From NCBI RefSeq assembly GCF_028583425.1, contig NC_072795.1, positions 8,951,001-9,015,000 of the forward strand: a stretch of 64,000 nucleotides of DNA, in the 5' to 3' direction. The translations under genes were made by a program, and so were the position numbers. Positions within the stretch are counted from its first letter, which is position 1. Every line of letters starts with the position of its first letter. Of the stretch, positions 1 to 10,920 are shown one piece after another. Origin of the DNA: Eublepharis macularius. Taxonomy: Eukaryota; Chordata; Lepidosauria; Squamata; Eublepharidae. The notes below the pieces were generated by a model. That model did not search any database. It was not told the DNA's origin and worked only from the letters and a program-made list of their open reading frames with translations.

Positions 1-2050
1 ATCTCGCCTTTTGGAGTGAAAAGGAAAGAAAGCCAGAAATTGCAAATATATTCATTTGTAATGAAGAAATAGCTGGACTAGACTACTACAAACATTGGGT
101 GAAGTCTAAAATAAGTCCCAAATTTTAGGTACTGTTTTTTATGAGAGTTGGTTTATGAGTGCTAGTTTACAAATATGGTTTTATGCCACTAAATAGCTGT
201 TCGTTCGGGTTTTTTTTAAAAAAAGTTGTTTCATGTCACACCTGCTTAGTGCTTATTTTAATTTCTGGTTTTAATATAGATATTTTTATGCTTGTGGTTT
301 TGTGCTTGCATTATTGTGCTGTTTTTAACCTTGTCATGGGCTCATTGCCAATTGCCTGCCCTGTGGACACGTTCTGGGGAAAGCTCCATTGCCCATAAAA
401 GTTCTTCTGCTTATCATTTGAATGCAAGAATATTCTGGTTATGTGCTCTGCTTTTTCTCTGTGCTTTTTCTCAGTCCACAGACTAGGCACTCAGATCAAC
501 AGCTGCTGTGTTGCAATGGATTCACACTCTATGTCTCTAATTTACACACCTCTGTTTCCTGTCCAAGAATTTTAAGGTTGGGAAATTTCTCCCATGCTTG
601 AAAGTCAAGCAGTGTAAGTAGGTCATTCATTGCAAAGAACTAATTAAGCAGCCAGGGAGAAGAAGAAGAAAAGCATTCCACGTGAGACAGCCAGGCAATT
701 TGAAATTTTAATCTGCAATTGTTATAAAATTTAAGAAATGAACATGCCATCTAGGCCCACAAGAAATCCTTTGAGAATAATTGCAAAAAAGTACACGTAG
801 ACTTCATTGGAGAAGTGGCTTCATTAGCAGCCATTTTTGCACAACTCTGGAGAATCACCCATGTGTCCTTTCTTGTATTTTAAGTTGTCAAAGAGCTGTG
901 GGATGATAAGATAAGCTCCCCTCCCAGTGATGTTCCTGTATCTTCAAAGCAGCCATCTAGGACTATTAATTAGATTTTCAGGGTATGAGTTTTCAAGAGT
1001 CAAAGCTCTGTATTTGACAAAGGGAGCCTCAACTCCCAGTATGAAACTACTGAACTGGGATTTATCAGCATATTTATTTCTACTGAGACTTTCTTGGGAT
1101 TCACACAGGCATTGGGTAAAGGCCCACAGCCTAGTTGCAAAGACAGTTCTATCACATTAACTCTTTTCCTGAATGCGTTAGTCTGTTCTGATGTTATGTA
1201 CATTGGGATTCTTCACAGAAGTGCCACAAACATACGGTTACTCTTCATCTTCCCAGTGACCCCTGCTCTATGCCTAGAGGAAGGCAAAAAACCTCCAAGA
1301 TCCTGGCCAATCTTGAAAGCATTCAAAAGAATTAAAATCACCATGTCAAGCCATAACTAGCTTAAATTTCTGTGCCTCCGTTAGGCTTTTCCTTTGAATG
1401 CTGGAAGATGTGGGCTGCTGATCTGTTCTTTAAACACCACCTGTATGTAAGTAACTCTTTGTTATATTTGTAGACCTGCTTCAGTAATCTCTGAGTTCTC
1501 CTTTCTTACCTTTTGTACCTCATGGCATCAAAATCAAAGCCGTTACATTTGCTAACATTAGAATACCTAGCAACGGGAGGGAAGGTTTACATTTCAAAAC
1601 AAACCTGGTTCCCCACAGTTATAGGAAGCTGTGTCAGAAAGAAAAGGCCTGTCACAAGGGGTCATACAGTTTCAATGGTGTGTCCATGCTAACAGCAGTG
1701 ATGAATTATCTGGGATCACTTAAAGTTGCCAAGAGTTCTTCAAAGTAATTCCTACCCAGAGAACAATCAAATAACCAAGACTTGATCTGACCAGAGCAGG
1801 TACAACTGAAGTTATTGCTTTTGAAGAAATGATACCTCTGGTGCACCAACCAAAGTTGGAAAAGGGAACGTTGTATCATAGAATCCATTTGAGCCTCAAA
1901 ACAAATCCACATGGAAAAGTAACCCCAAGCTATATTGCTCTTTAATATCAATACCAGCAACAGCAACAACAGCAATAATAGAAACCATCCAACCATGGAA
2001 GAAGAATGCAACAGTAGTCCCCATTGTCATCAGAGCACTTGGAACAATCT
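1..2050. other. unassigned non-coding stretch
   Basis: I recognise no exon here. A reverse-strand open frame near 1896-2174 is hydrophobic but has no recognisable family and ends in Penelope sequence, so I do not call it. I looked for the missing exon 8 of the upstream CYP2 copy in this stretch and found nothing resembling it. Confidence 0.5.
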
Positions 2051-2052
2051 CG

Positions 2053-2420
2053 AAAATGTATTGTCGAAGGCTTTCACGGCCGGAGAACGATGGTTGTTGG
2101 GGGTTTTCCGGGCTGTCTTGCCGTGGTCTTGGCATTGTAGTTCCTGACGTTTCGCCAGCAGCTGTGGCTGGCATCTTCAGAGGTGTAGCACCAAAAGACA
2201 GAGATCTCTCAGTGTCACAGTGTGGAAAAGATGTAGGTCATTTGTATCTACTCAGGAGGGGTGGGGTTGAGCTGAGTCATTCTGTAAGAGTTTCCCAGGG
2301 TGTGGAATGCTAATGGCGGGAGGCTTCACTGTATCCTGAGGCGGTTCTTTTGCATATGGATTGGTGCTTGATGTGCTAATCTTCTCTGCAGGGCTATTGT
2401 CGGGTGTGGAGTGTTTACAT
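2053..2420 (-). mobile_element. Penelope-like element 3' region, inverted
   Basis: This stretch is the reverse complement of the 3' part of the Penelope-like copy at 28943-29357 (shared landmarks: TGCCAGCCACAGCTGCTGG, GAAACGTCAGGAACTACAAT, the terminal CCTTCGACAATAC). It lies head-to-head with a forward GIY-YIG fragment that begins at about 2421. The junction repeats a short TGTTTACATCGG motif twice. I did not find a convincing target-site duplication. Confidence 0.75.
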
Positions 2421-2852
2421 CGGAGTGTTTACATCGGGACCACAAAGCGTAGCATCCAGACAAGAATAAAAGAACATGAAAGACACTGCAGACTTGGACA
2501 GCCTGAAAAATCAGCAGTGGCTGAACATAGCCTAACTCAAACAGGGCACAGTATCTTATTCCAGGACACCAAAATACTGGACAACACTTCCAACTACTTT
2601 GTCAGACTGCACAGGGAAGCCATTGAAATTCACAAGCATAAGCAAAACTTCAACAGGAAAGAAGAAACCTTAAGAATGAACAGAGCATGGGCTCCAGTTC
2701 TGAAAAACACCAGGCCAACAAAACACTCCACACCCGACAATAGCCCTGAAATGCCAGCAACTCACAAGATGTGGGGTAACAGGGCATTGCATCCTGGCTT
2801 CAGCCTCTCACCAAGAAAAAATCATACATGTTGGCAAACATGTGTGATCTAG
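2421..2852 (+). mobile_element. Penelope-like GIY-YIG endonuclease fragment
   Basis: An open frame of about 140 codons begins with VYIGTTKRSIQTRIKEHERH, followed by an EKSAVAEHSL block and a REAIEIHKHKQNFNRKEE block. These match the C-terminal GIY-YIG endonuclease domain of Penelope-like retroelements, which normally nicks the target DNA. The reverse transcriptase part is absent, so this is a 5'-truncated remnant. Assignment rests on the YIG core and the flanking blocks; coding capacity today is unlikely. Confidence 0.8.
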
Positions 2853-2974
2853 GCATCAAGGGCACTTTTGCTGAGCTGGCTGAGAACTTCACCAGCTGGA
2901 GAGATGCCCTCTCTTTGTGGGTGAGATGTAAGAAGGCCAATAGGGGCCTCTTGCCAGCAAAGGGGGAGGGGCCC
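2853..2974. other. unassigned bridge before intron 8 homology
   Basis: This short stretch separates the Penelope fragment from the point where homology with intron 8 of the complete CYP2 gene begins (2975 aligns with about 46286). In the complete gene exon 8 lies immediately before that point; here it does not. Origin unknown. Confidence 0.4.
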
Positions 2975-3154
2975 ATGTAGACGTCCAAATTAGTGCTTGC
3001 TATTCGTTTAAAAATATTTGCCACATTTAGTGTTGAGCTTTGGAGAAGTGTTTATTGGATAAGACCTTTCATAAAATATGAAGCCTCCCTCTCAATATTG
3101 TACATTTTATGTTTGGATGAAAGGACAAGGGACTACAAGTTGAAGATAAGGAGA

Positions 3155-3341
3155 ATCTCTTCTCTTCTCTTCTCTTCTCTTCTCTTCTCTTCTCTTCTCT
3201 TCTCTTCTCTTCTCTTCTCTTCTCTTCTCTTCTCTTCTCTTCTCTTCTCTTCTCTTCTTCTCTTCTTCTCTTCTCTTCTCTTCTCTTCTCTTCTCTTCTC
3301 TTCTCTTCTCTTCTCTTCTCTTCTCTTCTCGTCTTCTCTTT
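3155..3341. repeat. (TTCTC)n microsatellite
   Basis: About 35 near-perfect TTCTC units run through this stretch. A shorter array of the same unit occupies the homologous position (46488-46541) in the downstream CYP2 intron. The long open frames here in several frames are a by-product of the repeat. Confidence 0.97.
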
Positions 3342-3479
3342 GAAAGCCAACAAGTTGTAGAGGTTAGAGTGCCAGACTAAGTTCTGGGGACCTAGCTGCA
3401 AATCCCCATCTATTATGGGTGCTTGCTTGGTTTAGGTCTGTCAATTACACACATTTAGCCTAACCTACTTCAAAAATTA

Positions 3480-4680
3480 GACTAAAGCTGAAGAAAAACA
3501 CTAAAAGAATCATAGTGCCAAAATATAATCTAAATTACATTCCTAAAGAATTTAAAGACTATGTAAAGAACAGATTTGCATTACTGAGTTTCATTAACTG
3601 TGAACCAGAAGAGCCGTGGGCTGAAACCAGAGATATTATCAAGGAAGAATGTACAGAGACTGTTCCTGTAGCCAAAAGACAGAAGAAGCCCAGATGAATG
3701 ACAGATGAAACTTTTAAAATGGATAGATAAGAAGCAAAAGTAAAAGGAGGCATACATTCAATGATTTGCACAGAGAGAAAGAGATCCATTATTATAACGT
3801 GTGCAAAGGAATAGAAGAGAACAACAAAAAAGAAGAAAAAGAAATCTGTTCTACAATATCCAGGAAATCAACAGGAAATTCAAACCACAGATAGGGATGA
3901 TGAAATATAAACATGGAAATACAGTATCCAATCAGGAAAAAATAAAGGAAAGATGGAAACAATACACTGAAGAAATATACAGAAAAAATGGAAGGATGGC
4001 AGATTCTTTCAGGACAGAATATGGGGAAACAGAATGTTTTCTAATTGGCAAAACTGTCTGACAAAAATGTATATTATCTTCCTATCTGTTCAACCTATGT
4101 GCAGAACATATCATAAGGAAAGCTAGATTAGATTTAGAAGAAGGGGGAGAGAAAATTGGTGGAAGGAACATTAACCATTTGAAATGTGTAGATTACTGGC
4201 AGAAAGTAGTGAAGACTTGGGCCATTTTCTCACGCCCAGAAGATCGAGCAAAACTCATGGCATAAAAGCATCTTGCAAGCATACTTTCGCAGCATGATCC
4301 CATTTAATGGCCCTTTTCCAGACACCATAGGGCCATTAAAGGGGATTGTGCTGGGAGAAAATTGATTCATTTGAAATGTAGTGCTGAAGGAGAGTTTTGC
4401 AGACACCATGGACCACTAAAAAGACAAATAAGTGGGTACTCGATCAAATCAAGCCTGAATTCTCCCTAGAAGCGAAAATGACAAGAATGAGGCTATTGTA
4501 CTTTGGTCATGAGAAAGCAAGACTCACTGGAAAAAACAATAATACTAGGGAATGAGAAAGGCCCAAAATGAGATTGCTGGACCTAATAAAGGAAGCCACA
4601 TCCATCAGTTTGCAAGATCTGACCAAGGCTGTTAATGATTGGACATTTTGGAGGTCTTTCATACATAGGATCATCATAAG
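3480..4680 (+). mobile_element. Bov-B (RTE-type) LINE remnant
   Basis: Conceptual translation gives broken pieces of an RTE/Bov-B ORF: an IPKEFKDYVKNRF block near 3548, a [16 protein letters not shown] block near 3855, and a C-terminal EATSISLQDLTKAVNDWTFWR-like end near 4590-4655. It matches the element at 46690-48575 almost block by block. It has lost much of the reverse transcriptase core and its 3' end is cut by the repeat at 4681. Confidence 0.85.
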
Positions 4681-5395
4681 GGGTCCAGTCCATGGAGGAA
4701 GAGAGTAGCTTCGAACGCCAGCATCCTCAGCCAAGAAAGCAAGAAGCTTAGGGAAGTGACCCTAAAGGAGAAGCCAGAAAACTTGCACAATTTGAATGCC
4801 AAGGCCTACCTTTATAGGTAAAATGTGCCCTGAGATGGAGGAGAGTCCTCCTAGCAGTTAGGACAAAGACTCTGATGGTTAGTTCCTGGGTTGGAAAAAA
4901 TGTTTGATGGCTCTGGTCAATGGCTGCCAGGGTGTGTGAAAGCAAATGCAAAGCATGTTCCAGCGCTTGCACAAAGGAATAGTTTTCTGATGAAGTACAG
5001 AATACATAGTGCCAGGAACAACTATCTATACTTATGAATGTCATTTGATTAGCTCCTCAATCATAGACAGGAGATCACATCATGGAAGGAGGGAGAGGAA
5101 TGTACTAAGTGGGGGTGACTCTGTGAGACCTTTATCGCTCTAGACCTTCCAGAGCTTGGGAGGATAGCAAGACCAGTTGCATCACAATACCTCTGTATTC
5201 CAGTGCGGCGTTCCTTACATGCCTGGTTCTCCAGGGCAGGATCTGACAATGGCAAGGGCTCTCTGGTGGCTGTGCTGCAGCCATTTTAAACTCCAGAGGC
5301 TTGTACACTTTTAATATCATGAGCAGTCATATAAAAACTGCAATTAAAATGGCGGAGGCCAGGCTCACTGCTTACAGTGAGGTTCCGATCTAGCA
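4681..5395 (-). repeat. unclassified LTR-like repeat (member 1)
   Basis: This stretch is alignable with 14850-15715: both share a GAAGAGAG..CTTC..CG..CCAGC start block, a GCTGCCAGGGTGT block in the middle and a TTAAAATGGCRGAGGCC end block. It is present here but absent from the homologous intron of the downstream gene, so it arrived after the CYP2 duplication. Orientation is a guess from poly(A)-signal-like sequence in member 2. Confidence 0.55.
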
Positions 5396-5577
5396 ATTAA
5401 ATGTGGTTATGGAAAGAGTGGTGGTTGTAGTAAAGGGAATAGTTGTAGGGCTACTTTGAGAAAACAGGCTTTAGTTTATAAGCCCACATTCCCTTCTCTA
5501 TTTGTAAAGTAGCTAGACAATGGAGAGTAGGTAGAGTACATTTAACTCACTGACTGATTTCTATATCCCCTTTGCAG

Positions 5578-5768
5578 GGCCCCGTGCATGTATTGGGGAA
5601 CAGTTGGCAAGGATCGAACTCTTCATCTTCTTCAGCAATCTGTTGAGGTCATTCACCTTTCAGCCACCAGAAGGAGTGAAAAAAATAAATGAAAAGCCTG
5701 TAGTACGAATGGTTACCCCTCCACGACCTTATAAGATCTGTGTTATTCCCCGCAGTAGTGGCTCATAA
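5578..5768 (+). CDS. CYP2J-like: terminal exon (exon 9) of an upstream CYP2 gene copy
   Basis: This 191-base exon follows a pyrimidine-rich TTTGCAG acceptor and ends at TAA. It has exactly the length and phase of exon 9 of the complete gene. It encodes the heme-loop end [18 protein letters not shown], the P450 Cys ligand, then a [13 protein letters not shown] block and a PRSSGS tail. About ten of 63 residues differ from the downstream copy, mostly conservatively, and there is no frameshift or stop. Homology continues through the 3' flank to about 6670, with an AGTAAA variant poly(A) signal at 6287 where the downstream gene has AATAAA. The preceding exon 8 is not adjacent to intron 8, so this may be the relic of a truncated gene; alternatively exons 1-8 lie outside the window. 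Endoplasmic-reticulum monooxygenase by family. Confidence 0.85.
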
Positions 5769-5954
5769 GCCACAACAATCTAAAGAGAAGCTTTTTTGTT
5801 GGAATCCATTCCATCCATTGTCACATCATCTAACATTCTGCTGATCCATGCTGTCCTTTAGTTTCCTCATTTGATTAGAGCTGTTTAGAGAAGGAATTCA
5901 GACAGATCTCTACTGTTCACTCTTTTCTTATTATCACCTAATATATGAGATATA

Positions 5955-6163
5955 ATGGTTGTTGTGGGTTTTCCGGGCTGTATTGCCGTGGTCTGGGCAT
6001 TGTAGTTCCTGACGTTTCGCCAGCAGCTGTGGCTGGCATCTTCAGAGGTGTAGCACCAAAAGACAGAGATCTCTCAGTGTCACCAATGCCAAGACCACGA
6101 CAATACAGCCCGGAAAACCCACAACAACCATCGTTCTCCGGCCGTGAAAGCCTTCGACAATAC
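5955..6163. mobile_element. Penelope-like fold-back insertion with 12-bp TSD
   Basis: The insert begins with the 3' end of the Penelope-like element in reverse orientation and ends with the same terminal sequence in forward orientation, so its ends are complementary over about 80 bases. It is flanked by ATATGAGATATA at 5943-5954 and 6164-6175. It sits in the 3' flank of the upstream CYP2 exon; the homologous site in the downstream copy lacks it. Confidence 0.85.
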
Positions 6164-6679
6164 ATATGAGATATAGTTTGCTGACTCTGCAGAAAAGTTC
6201 AATACAGAATGTTTGCCATATATAAAATGGAAATTTGTTTATTTATCTATGCGCTGTTGAAAGACAAAATTTGTGCCTCTTCACTGAGTAAACTCTTTGA
6301 TAACTTCTATCAGCCATTTGTATATTCTGTATTATTTTAGAAGAGACAAATCTCATTTTGAGAATGGTTGTGCTAAAAAAGCAAATGTACACACTGAGAA
6401 GGAACTTCATGAAAACCAGTTTATAATTACAATAAGTCAATTAAGATAGAAATTATCAAAGTGCTGATATAATTTACAAAGGCTAGTGATACTAATGTGG
6501 GCAAAAGCTATCATTTTGTGACACCTTCGAGTTGATTTTTATTTAAAGTGGTACAGAAATGTCCATACTTAAGACCTCTGATGGATTAAATGACTTAACA
6601 ATGGTGTCACCTTAAAAGTAACCAAATGCCTTATTAACTGTATGTTTACCTTGCAAGGCTCACTCCAGAAATAATCCTG

Positions 6680-8984
6680 GGCCCAGCCTACTTACCAGAG
6701 AGCCAGTTTATGGGATATGGGATGTTGGCACAGGGCAAGGGCTCCTGCCACTATGTCTGAGCCCATGTAGCTCCCAGAGGCCCTGCATGACTATGTGTGA
6801 GCAAAAGAGCCTGAACTGCCAAGCTGGCCAAACAAGGCCAGCCATCCGGATACAAGTGGGCAGTCCTGATCAGCAGACCTGAGAGTTTTAGTTTCCATTC
6901 AGGCCCACCAGAAAGCTTTTGGGAAGGTTCTGCCCGGCCACGCTCAGGTTCTTCCAAAACTGGCTTTGAAGCAGGAGCAGCATAGCAGCAGAGGAGGAAC
7001 AGCAGTCTGCACCCATGTGGCAGCAAGTGGCAGGCAGTGGCAGTGAGCAGAGGCTGCAGCAGCAGCGTGTGCACTTGGGCCTGTCCAGGGCGCTCATTGA
7101 GTGGAGCTAGTGAGCAACATCAGGGGCCTGGGGCTGCCCAGCGGCTGCAGGTCAAGCACAAGCAGTGCATTTCTGGGCAGCCTCCCAGTGGCCCACAGAG
7201 AGCCTCGGCAGCATCGCTGGGCTTTGGGACACCCCCAGGGCAGTCTCCAAGGATAGAGGGCTTTAAAAGATGCACATGGGGGTAGTGATAGCGCCTACCC
7301 AGAAAGGCACCTCTACAGGCTACCTGAGGTTCCTCTTTCAACGGGCCGGTGTGGTGTCTAGGCAGACACTATTTGGCACCAAGAAGCCTGCTAGGTCAGA
7401 CTCCCAATGGGGGCCAAAGGAAAGCCTGCAACAGCCCCCATGACTGCTGCAGGGGGGCTCCTGAGGTAGACCCAGGGGATGGATGGGAGAGGCATGCAGC
7501 CTGACAGGTCTGTCTGCTGGGGCCCTTCTGAGGCTAAGAGACACTGCACTTTGCAAGGGTTATGTAGGGGGCTTGAATTACTCAATGAAAAGGTGAAAGA
7601 GGTGTCTCCATGTCTGGGGAATGCAGCCCCAAAAGCTATCAAAGCCCCCTCCCGGGCTGCAGGTAGGTTTCTTTGGGGAGGGGGTGCAAATCTTTGTGAG
7701 GGAGTTTGAGTGAGGGAATGTGTATTTTGCTGGCCTCCTGCATGCAACACCTCTGTCTAAATATTCAAAATTGGCTTCTTTTGTTATTCGCACATACACA
7801 CTTCTTCCCCGTGCTGCTGCAGGGACAATGAGGCCAGCCAGTTTCCTAAGAATCCTTGTGGTGATTCAAATTTTCCAAATGTCTTAAACGGTCTTTGTAA
7901 TTTTTTGCTATATCAATAATTTTGTGTGCTTTACTTCTTTGTGTTAGCATGGGGTTAAGTGGAGACCTCTGAGGTGAGAAGGAATCGGGCTGGAGGGGTA
8001 AGAGGAGCGTGCTGTGAATACATTGAAGATGTACCTTGAGGGGCAGGGAACTGCAGTTTTTAGTCTGAGTGCTGAGGGGAAACTGTTCATACTGTCTAGA
8101 TTAGGCAATCTGTGTGGAAGTTTTGAGTGTTCTACTTTGTGGATGAACACAGCCTAAGTGGAAAAATAAGGAAAGTCTTGTTCAGATAGGCGATTCGTAT
8201 GGAAGCCTGAGAGAGTCTAGGTCTGTGTGGTTGAAATGAGAAAATTATTCTGAGTGAAGAACTGTGTGGAAAAGTAGTCTTTGTGGCTGGGTCAGTGAAT
8301 ATACCTTTCAGAATATACAACTGTTTTGAAACCACCAAGTTTATGAACCTATTCTGAAACCAATATGCATATGTGCTTCTAAATAAAGTCTACTTCCGGT
8401 TAAGCAAAACGCCTGTTTCATAGGATTCTTTTTTACCTCACAACACCTCATGTGCTGACCATTCTGTCATAATACTACCTCTAAATAAGCCTTCCTATAA
8501 TAGTTAAATGGAAGAGATCTAAGGCAAGAGCCTTTGCTAGCAGCAAAAATCTTTTGAGAACACTGAGGAAGTTAGGGAGGCAGCAATATATAGGTCACAC
8601 AAAGCAGGTAAAACGTCACAGGTAATGTTAGCGGTGGGATTCAAACCCCAAAGGAAAAATGTTCTTAAGGTTAAAAAAAAAAGCTTGGGTGAAGTAAAGC
8701 TCAGTGTATGGGAAGGGGAAAAGGGTTGTGACTATAGGCGGCCCGAGGTAAAAGTTATGATCACTTAAAGAGGAGTTGTAATAGATATCCAAGGCAGATT
8801 GAAATAAAAAATATTATAGCTTTATTTTACCAACGGGGGAAAAATCCATTTCTAAAGGTTTTGTTGTTCTGTAAAACTAGTAACAATGAACTACCAACTA
8901 TCACTACCAACACTATGTTATGTAAGTATGGTTGTTTCAAAGTGGTAATTAGTATTTTTGAGGGAATACTCCTTCAGAATTTTA
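6680..8984. other. intergenic; GC-rich tract 6.7-7.75 kb, no gene recognised
   Basis: Homology with the downstream CYP2 3' flank stops at about 6670. The stretch 6700-7750 is markedly richer in G and C than its surroundings and has overlapping open frames on both strands, none matching a family I know. AATAAA near 8381 is followed by a sequence resembling a retroviral R-U5 end, but I could not find matching termini. Confidence 0.4.
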
Positions 8985-9213
8985 TTATTTATTTTAATTC
9001 ATTTATATTCCGCTTTTCTCTCTGATGGAGTCCTAAAGTGGATGACATCATTCTCTTCTCCATTTTCTTCACAACAGCTCTGTGAGGTAGGTTAGGCTGA
9101 GCGTGTATGACTTGCTCAAGATCACCCAGTGAACTTTCATAGCGGGAGGGGGGGGATTGAACCTGATTGTCCCAAATTCTATTCAGAAATGCTAGCCACT
9201 ACACCACATCGCA
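8985..9213 (-). repeat. tRNA-derived SINE
   Basis: Read on the minus strand it ends in the sauropsid SINE body: a CACCCAGTGAACTT core, a GAGGTAGGTTAGG block and an A+T tail with CGGAATATAAATG. It is more diverged than the other SINEs in the window. Confidence 0.65.
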
Positions 9214-9607
9214 ATTATGTGAGAAAATACATGGATGCTTAAGTAATTGATATATGTTGGGGGTAGCAGGATGGAGTACACCACAAATAATCCAAATGAA
9301 TCCAATTAATCAAAATGAATATTCAAGTTATGAATTCATCCAGTTGCTGTGCAGGCCAAAGCAAAATCAAAACAAAAATTCTTATTTATTCCTTCTCTCA
9401 CGTGGTAGAAGGAATATTGTAATTATACATCTGCAAAGGAAGTAACAAGCAAAACAAGTGATGAGGTGCCCTACATGCCTCAATAGAGAAGTTGTGATGA
9501 AATAGATGCGTGGGCAGCTACATTCATGGGATGTGATGGGTAAGTATTTGGGTGTGCTAAAATCAGTGAACTGTATTCTACCAGTCAGCAAAGCCTTCCT
9601 CCAACCT

Positions 9608-9780
9608 AAAGCCAGCTGGGTGACCTTGGGTCAATCACAGTTCCTCCAGGGCTCTCTCTGCCCCACCCACCTCACAGAGTGATTGTTGTGGGGATAACAA
9701 TAACATACTTTGCAAACTGCTCTGAGTGGGTGTTAAATTGTCCTGAAGGGCAGGATATAAATCAAATGTTGTTATTGTGG
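9608..9780 (+). repeat. SINE, 3' part
   Basis: It contains the AGCCAGCTGGGTGACCTTGG core, the CCCCACCCACCTCACAGAGTG block and the GGGCAGGATATAAAT-TTGTTATT tail found in fuller copies at 32487 and 39931. The tRNA-like head is missing. Confidence 0.8.
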
Positions 9781-10486
9781 TTGCTGTTAAAGAGTCCCTC
9801 AATTGTATCGACACTTCCTCTGGTGTTAGCAGTCAGACCTCTCCTCCTACTGAAGGACAGTTTATAAATATGAAATCATACACACCCTTCCCCATATAGC
9901 ATAAGTGCAAAGCACTGCCGGGCCTGAAACAAAACAACATGGATGCCAGCAAGGCAAGAGCTTGGAAAAATATTTTTAAAGTAAAGTCAGAGCCGCTGGC
10001 TGACTAAACACCCACTCCTTGCCCCAGAGAAGTGTAACTTAACAAGTCTCCCAGAAAACTCCTGTCCCAACTAATCACATCCATGCTCTTCCTCACCCCC
10101 CCTCACCCACTTATCTTGATTAAGCACCACCTAACGCTATTCAGGAAAGCTGATAGTTTTCCCTACCCTCAAGGTACTCACCGGGTCATCAAGCACCATT
10201 TACACCTATAGTTCACTTCAGGTAGACCCATTAAACCTCTCCCAACTCATTATCCGCCCCTGGAAAACCCATCAAGTTTTGAGTTTTGAGGCTAAGATAG
10301 CAGTTTGCCCCAGGGAGCATTTTGCCCTATATCTGGGCTCTGGGCTCTGTAGCCACTAGTGAATGTGTGTGTATTGGATCCAAACACACACCCACAGAGC
10401 CATTTGGGCCTGTTCTCTTCTCCATGAAATGCAGGTCATTTTGCTGCTGGCTCCGCAGAGTTCTATCTGCAAGACTGGTAACGATT
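9781..10486. other. no feature recognised
   Basis: No exon, tRNA or recognised repeat boundary was found between the SINE tail and the solo LTR. Confidence 0.4.
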
Positions 10487-10491
10487 GTCTT

Positions 10492-10915
10492 TGTCAGGAT
10501 GTCAGTTTAGCTAGCCAGGGTAACGCCATCTTGGAGTTGTTATTTCCCAGTGTTTAACCTTTCTGAAGATTTCCAGTGTTTCTCTCCTGTAGGTTCGGCT
10601 GCTTTCCCAGACGGTTGTTATCTACCCAGACCAGACAACAACCTTGGGACTCTCGCTCCTTCCCAGGCCTCCACAGACGAGCCGCAAAGGGGGAGTCAGG
10701 GAAGGGATGTTTGGTGTATTGCTACTTCTAACTAACACGTGGTTCTCAACAAAGCTTTTGTTCAGCCAGAAGCTACCCTGCTTCTGGAATACTTATGGAC
10801 ACCTGTACTCTGAATATATTCTTTCAATAAAACCTTTGAGCCAAGAAACCTTGACGTTCTTGTAATCAAGGGGTGGGAGATGAAATCAAAGTAACTGGAT
10901 TTCCATAATCTGACA
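10492..10915 (+). mobile_element. solo LTR of an endogenous retrovirus-like element
   Basis: The 424-base unit starts TGTCAG and ends CTGACA, a perfect six-base terminal inverted repeat of the TG..CA kind. It is flanked by the direct repeat GTCTT (10487-10491 and 10916-10920). An AATAAA signal at 10826 marks the R region and orients it on the + strand. No internal retroviral genes adjoin, so it is a solo LTR left by recombination between two LTRs. Confidence 0.85.
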
Positions 10916-10920
10916 GTCTT

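Larger units (their letters stand above)
2975..5577 (+). other. intron 8 remnant of upstream CYP2 copy
   Basis: From ATGTAGACGTCCAAATTAGT onward this aligns with the start of intron 8 of the complete gene (46286 on), including a TTCTC array, a short tRNA-like segment and a Bov-B LINE in the same order. It ends at the acceptor TTTGCAG before exon 9. The shared insertions show that both introns descend from one ancestral intron. Confidence 0.8.

Noticed and set aside
1896..2174. Hydrophobic minus-strand open frame as a possible membrane protein exon
   Set aside because: Its start lies in Penelope sequence and it has no flanking splice sites or recognisable family.
2056..2313. Open frame with a [20 protein letters not shown] peptide, recurring at 5945 and 29093
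   Set aside because: It is the antisense of the Penelope 3' region and recurs only because that region does.
2993..3401. Open frames of about 110 codons made of Ser/Leu or Arg/Glu repeats
   Set aside because: They are translations of the TTCTC microsatellite.
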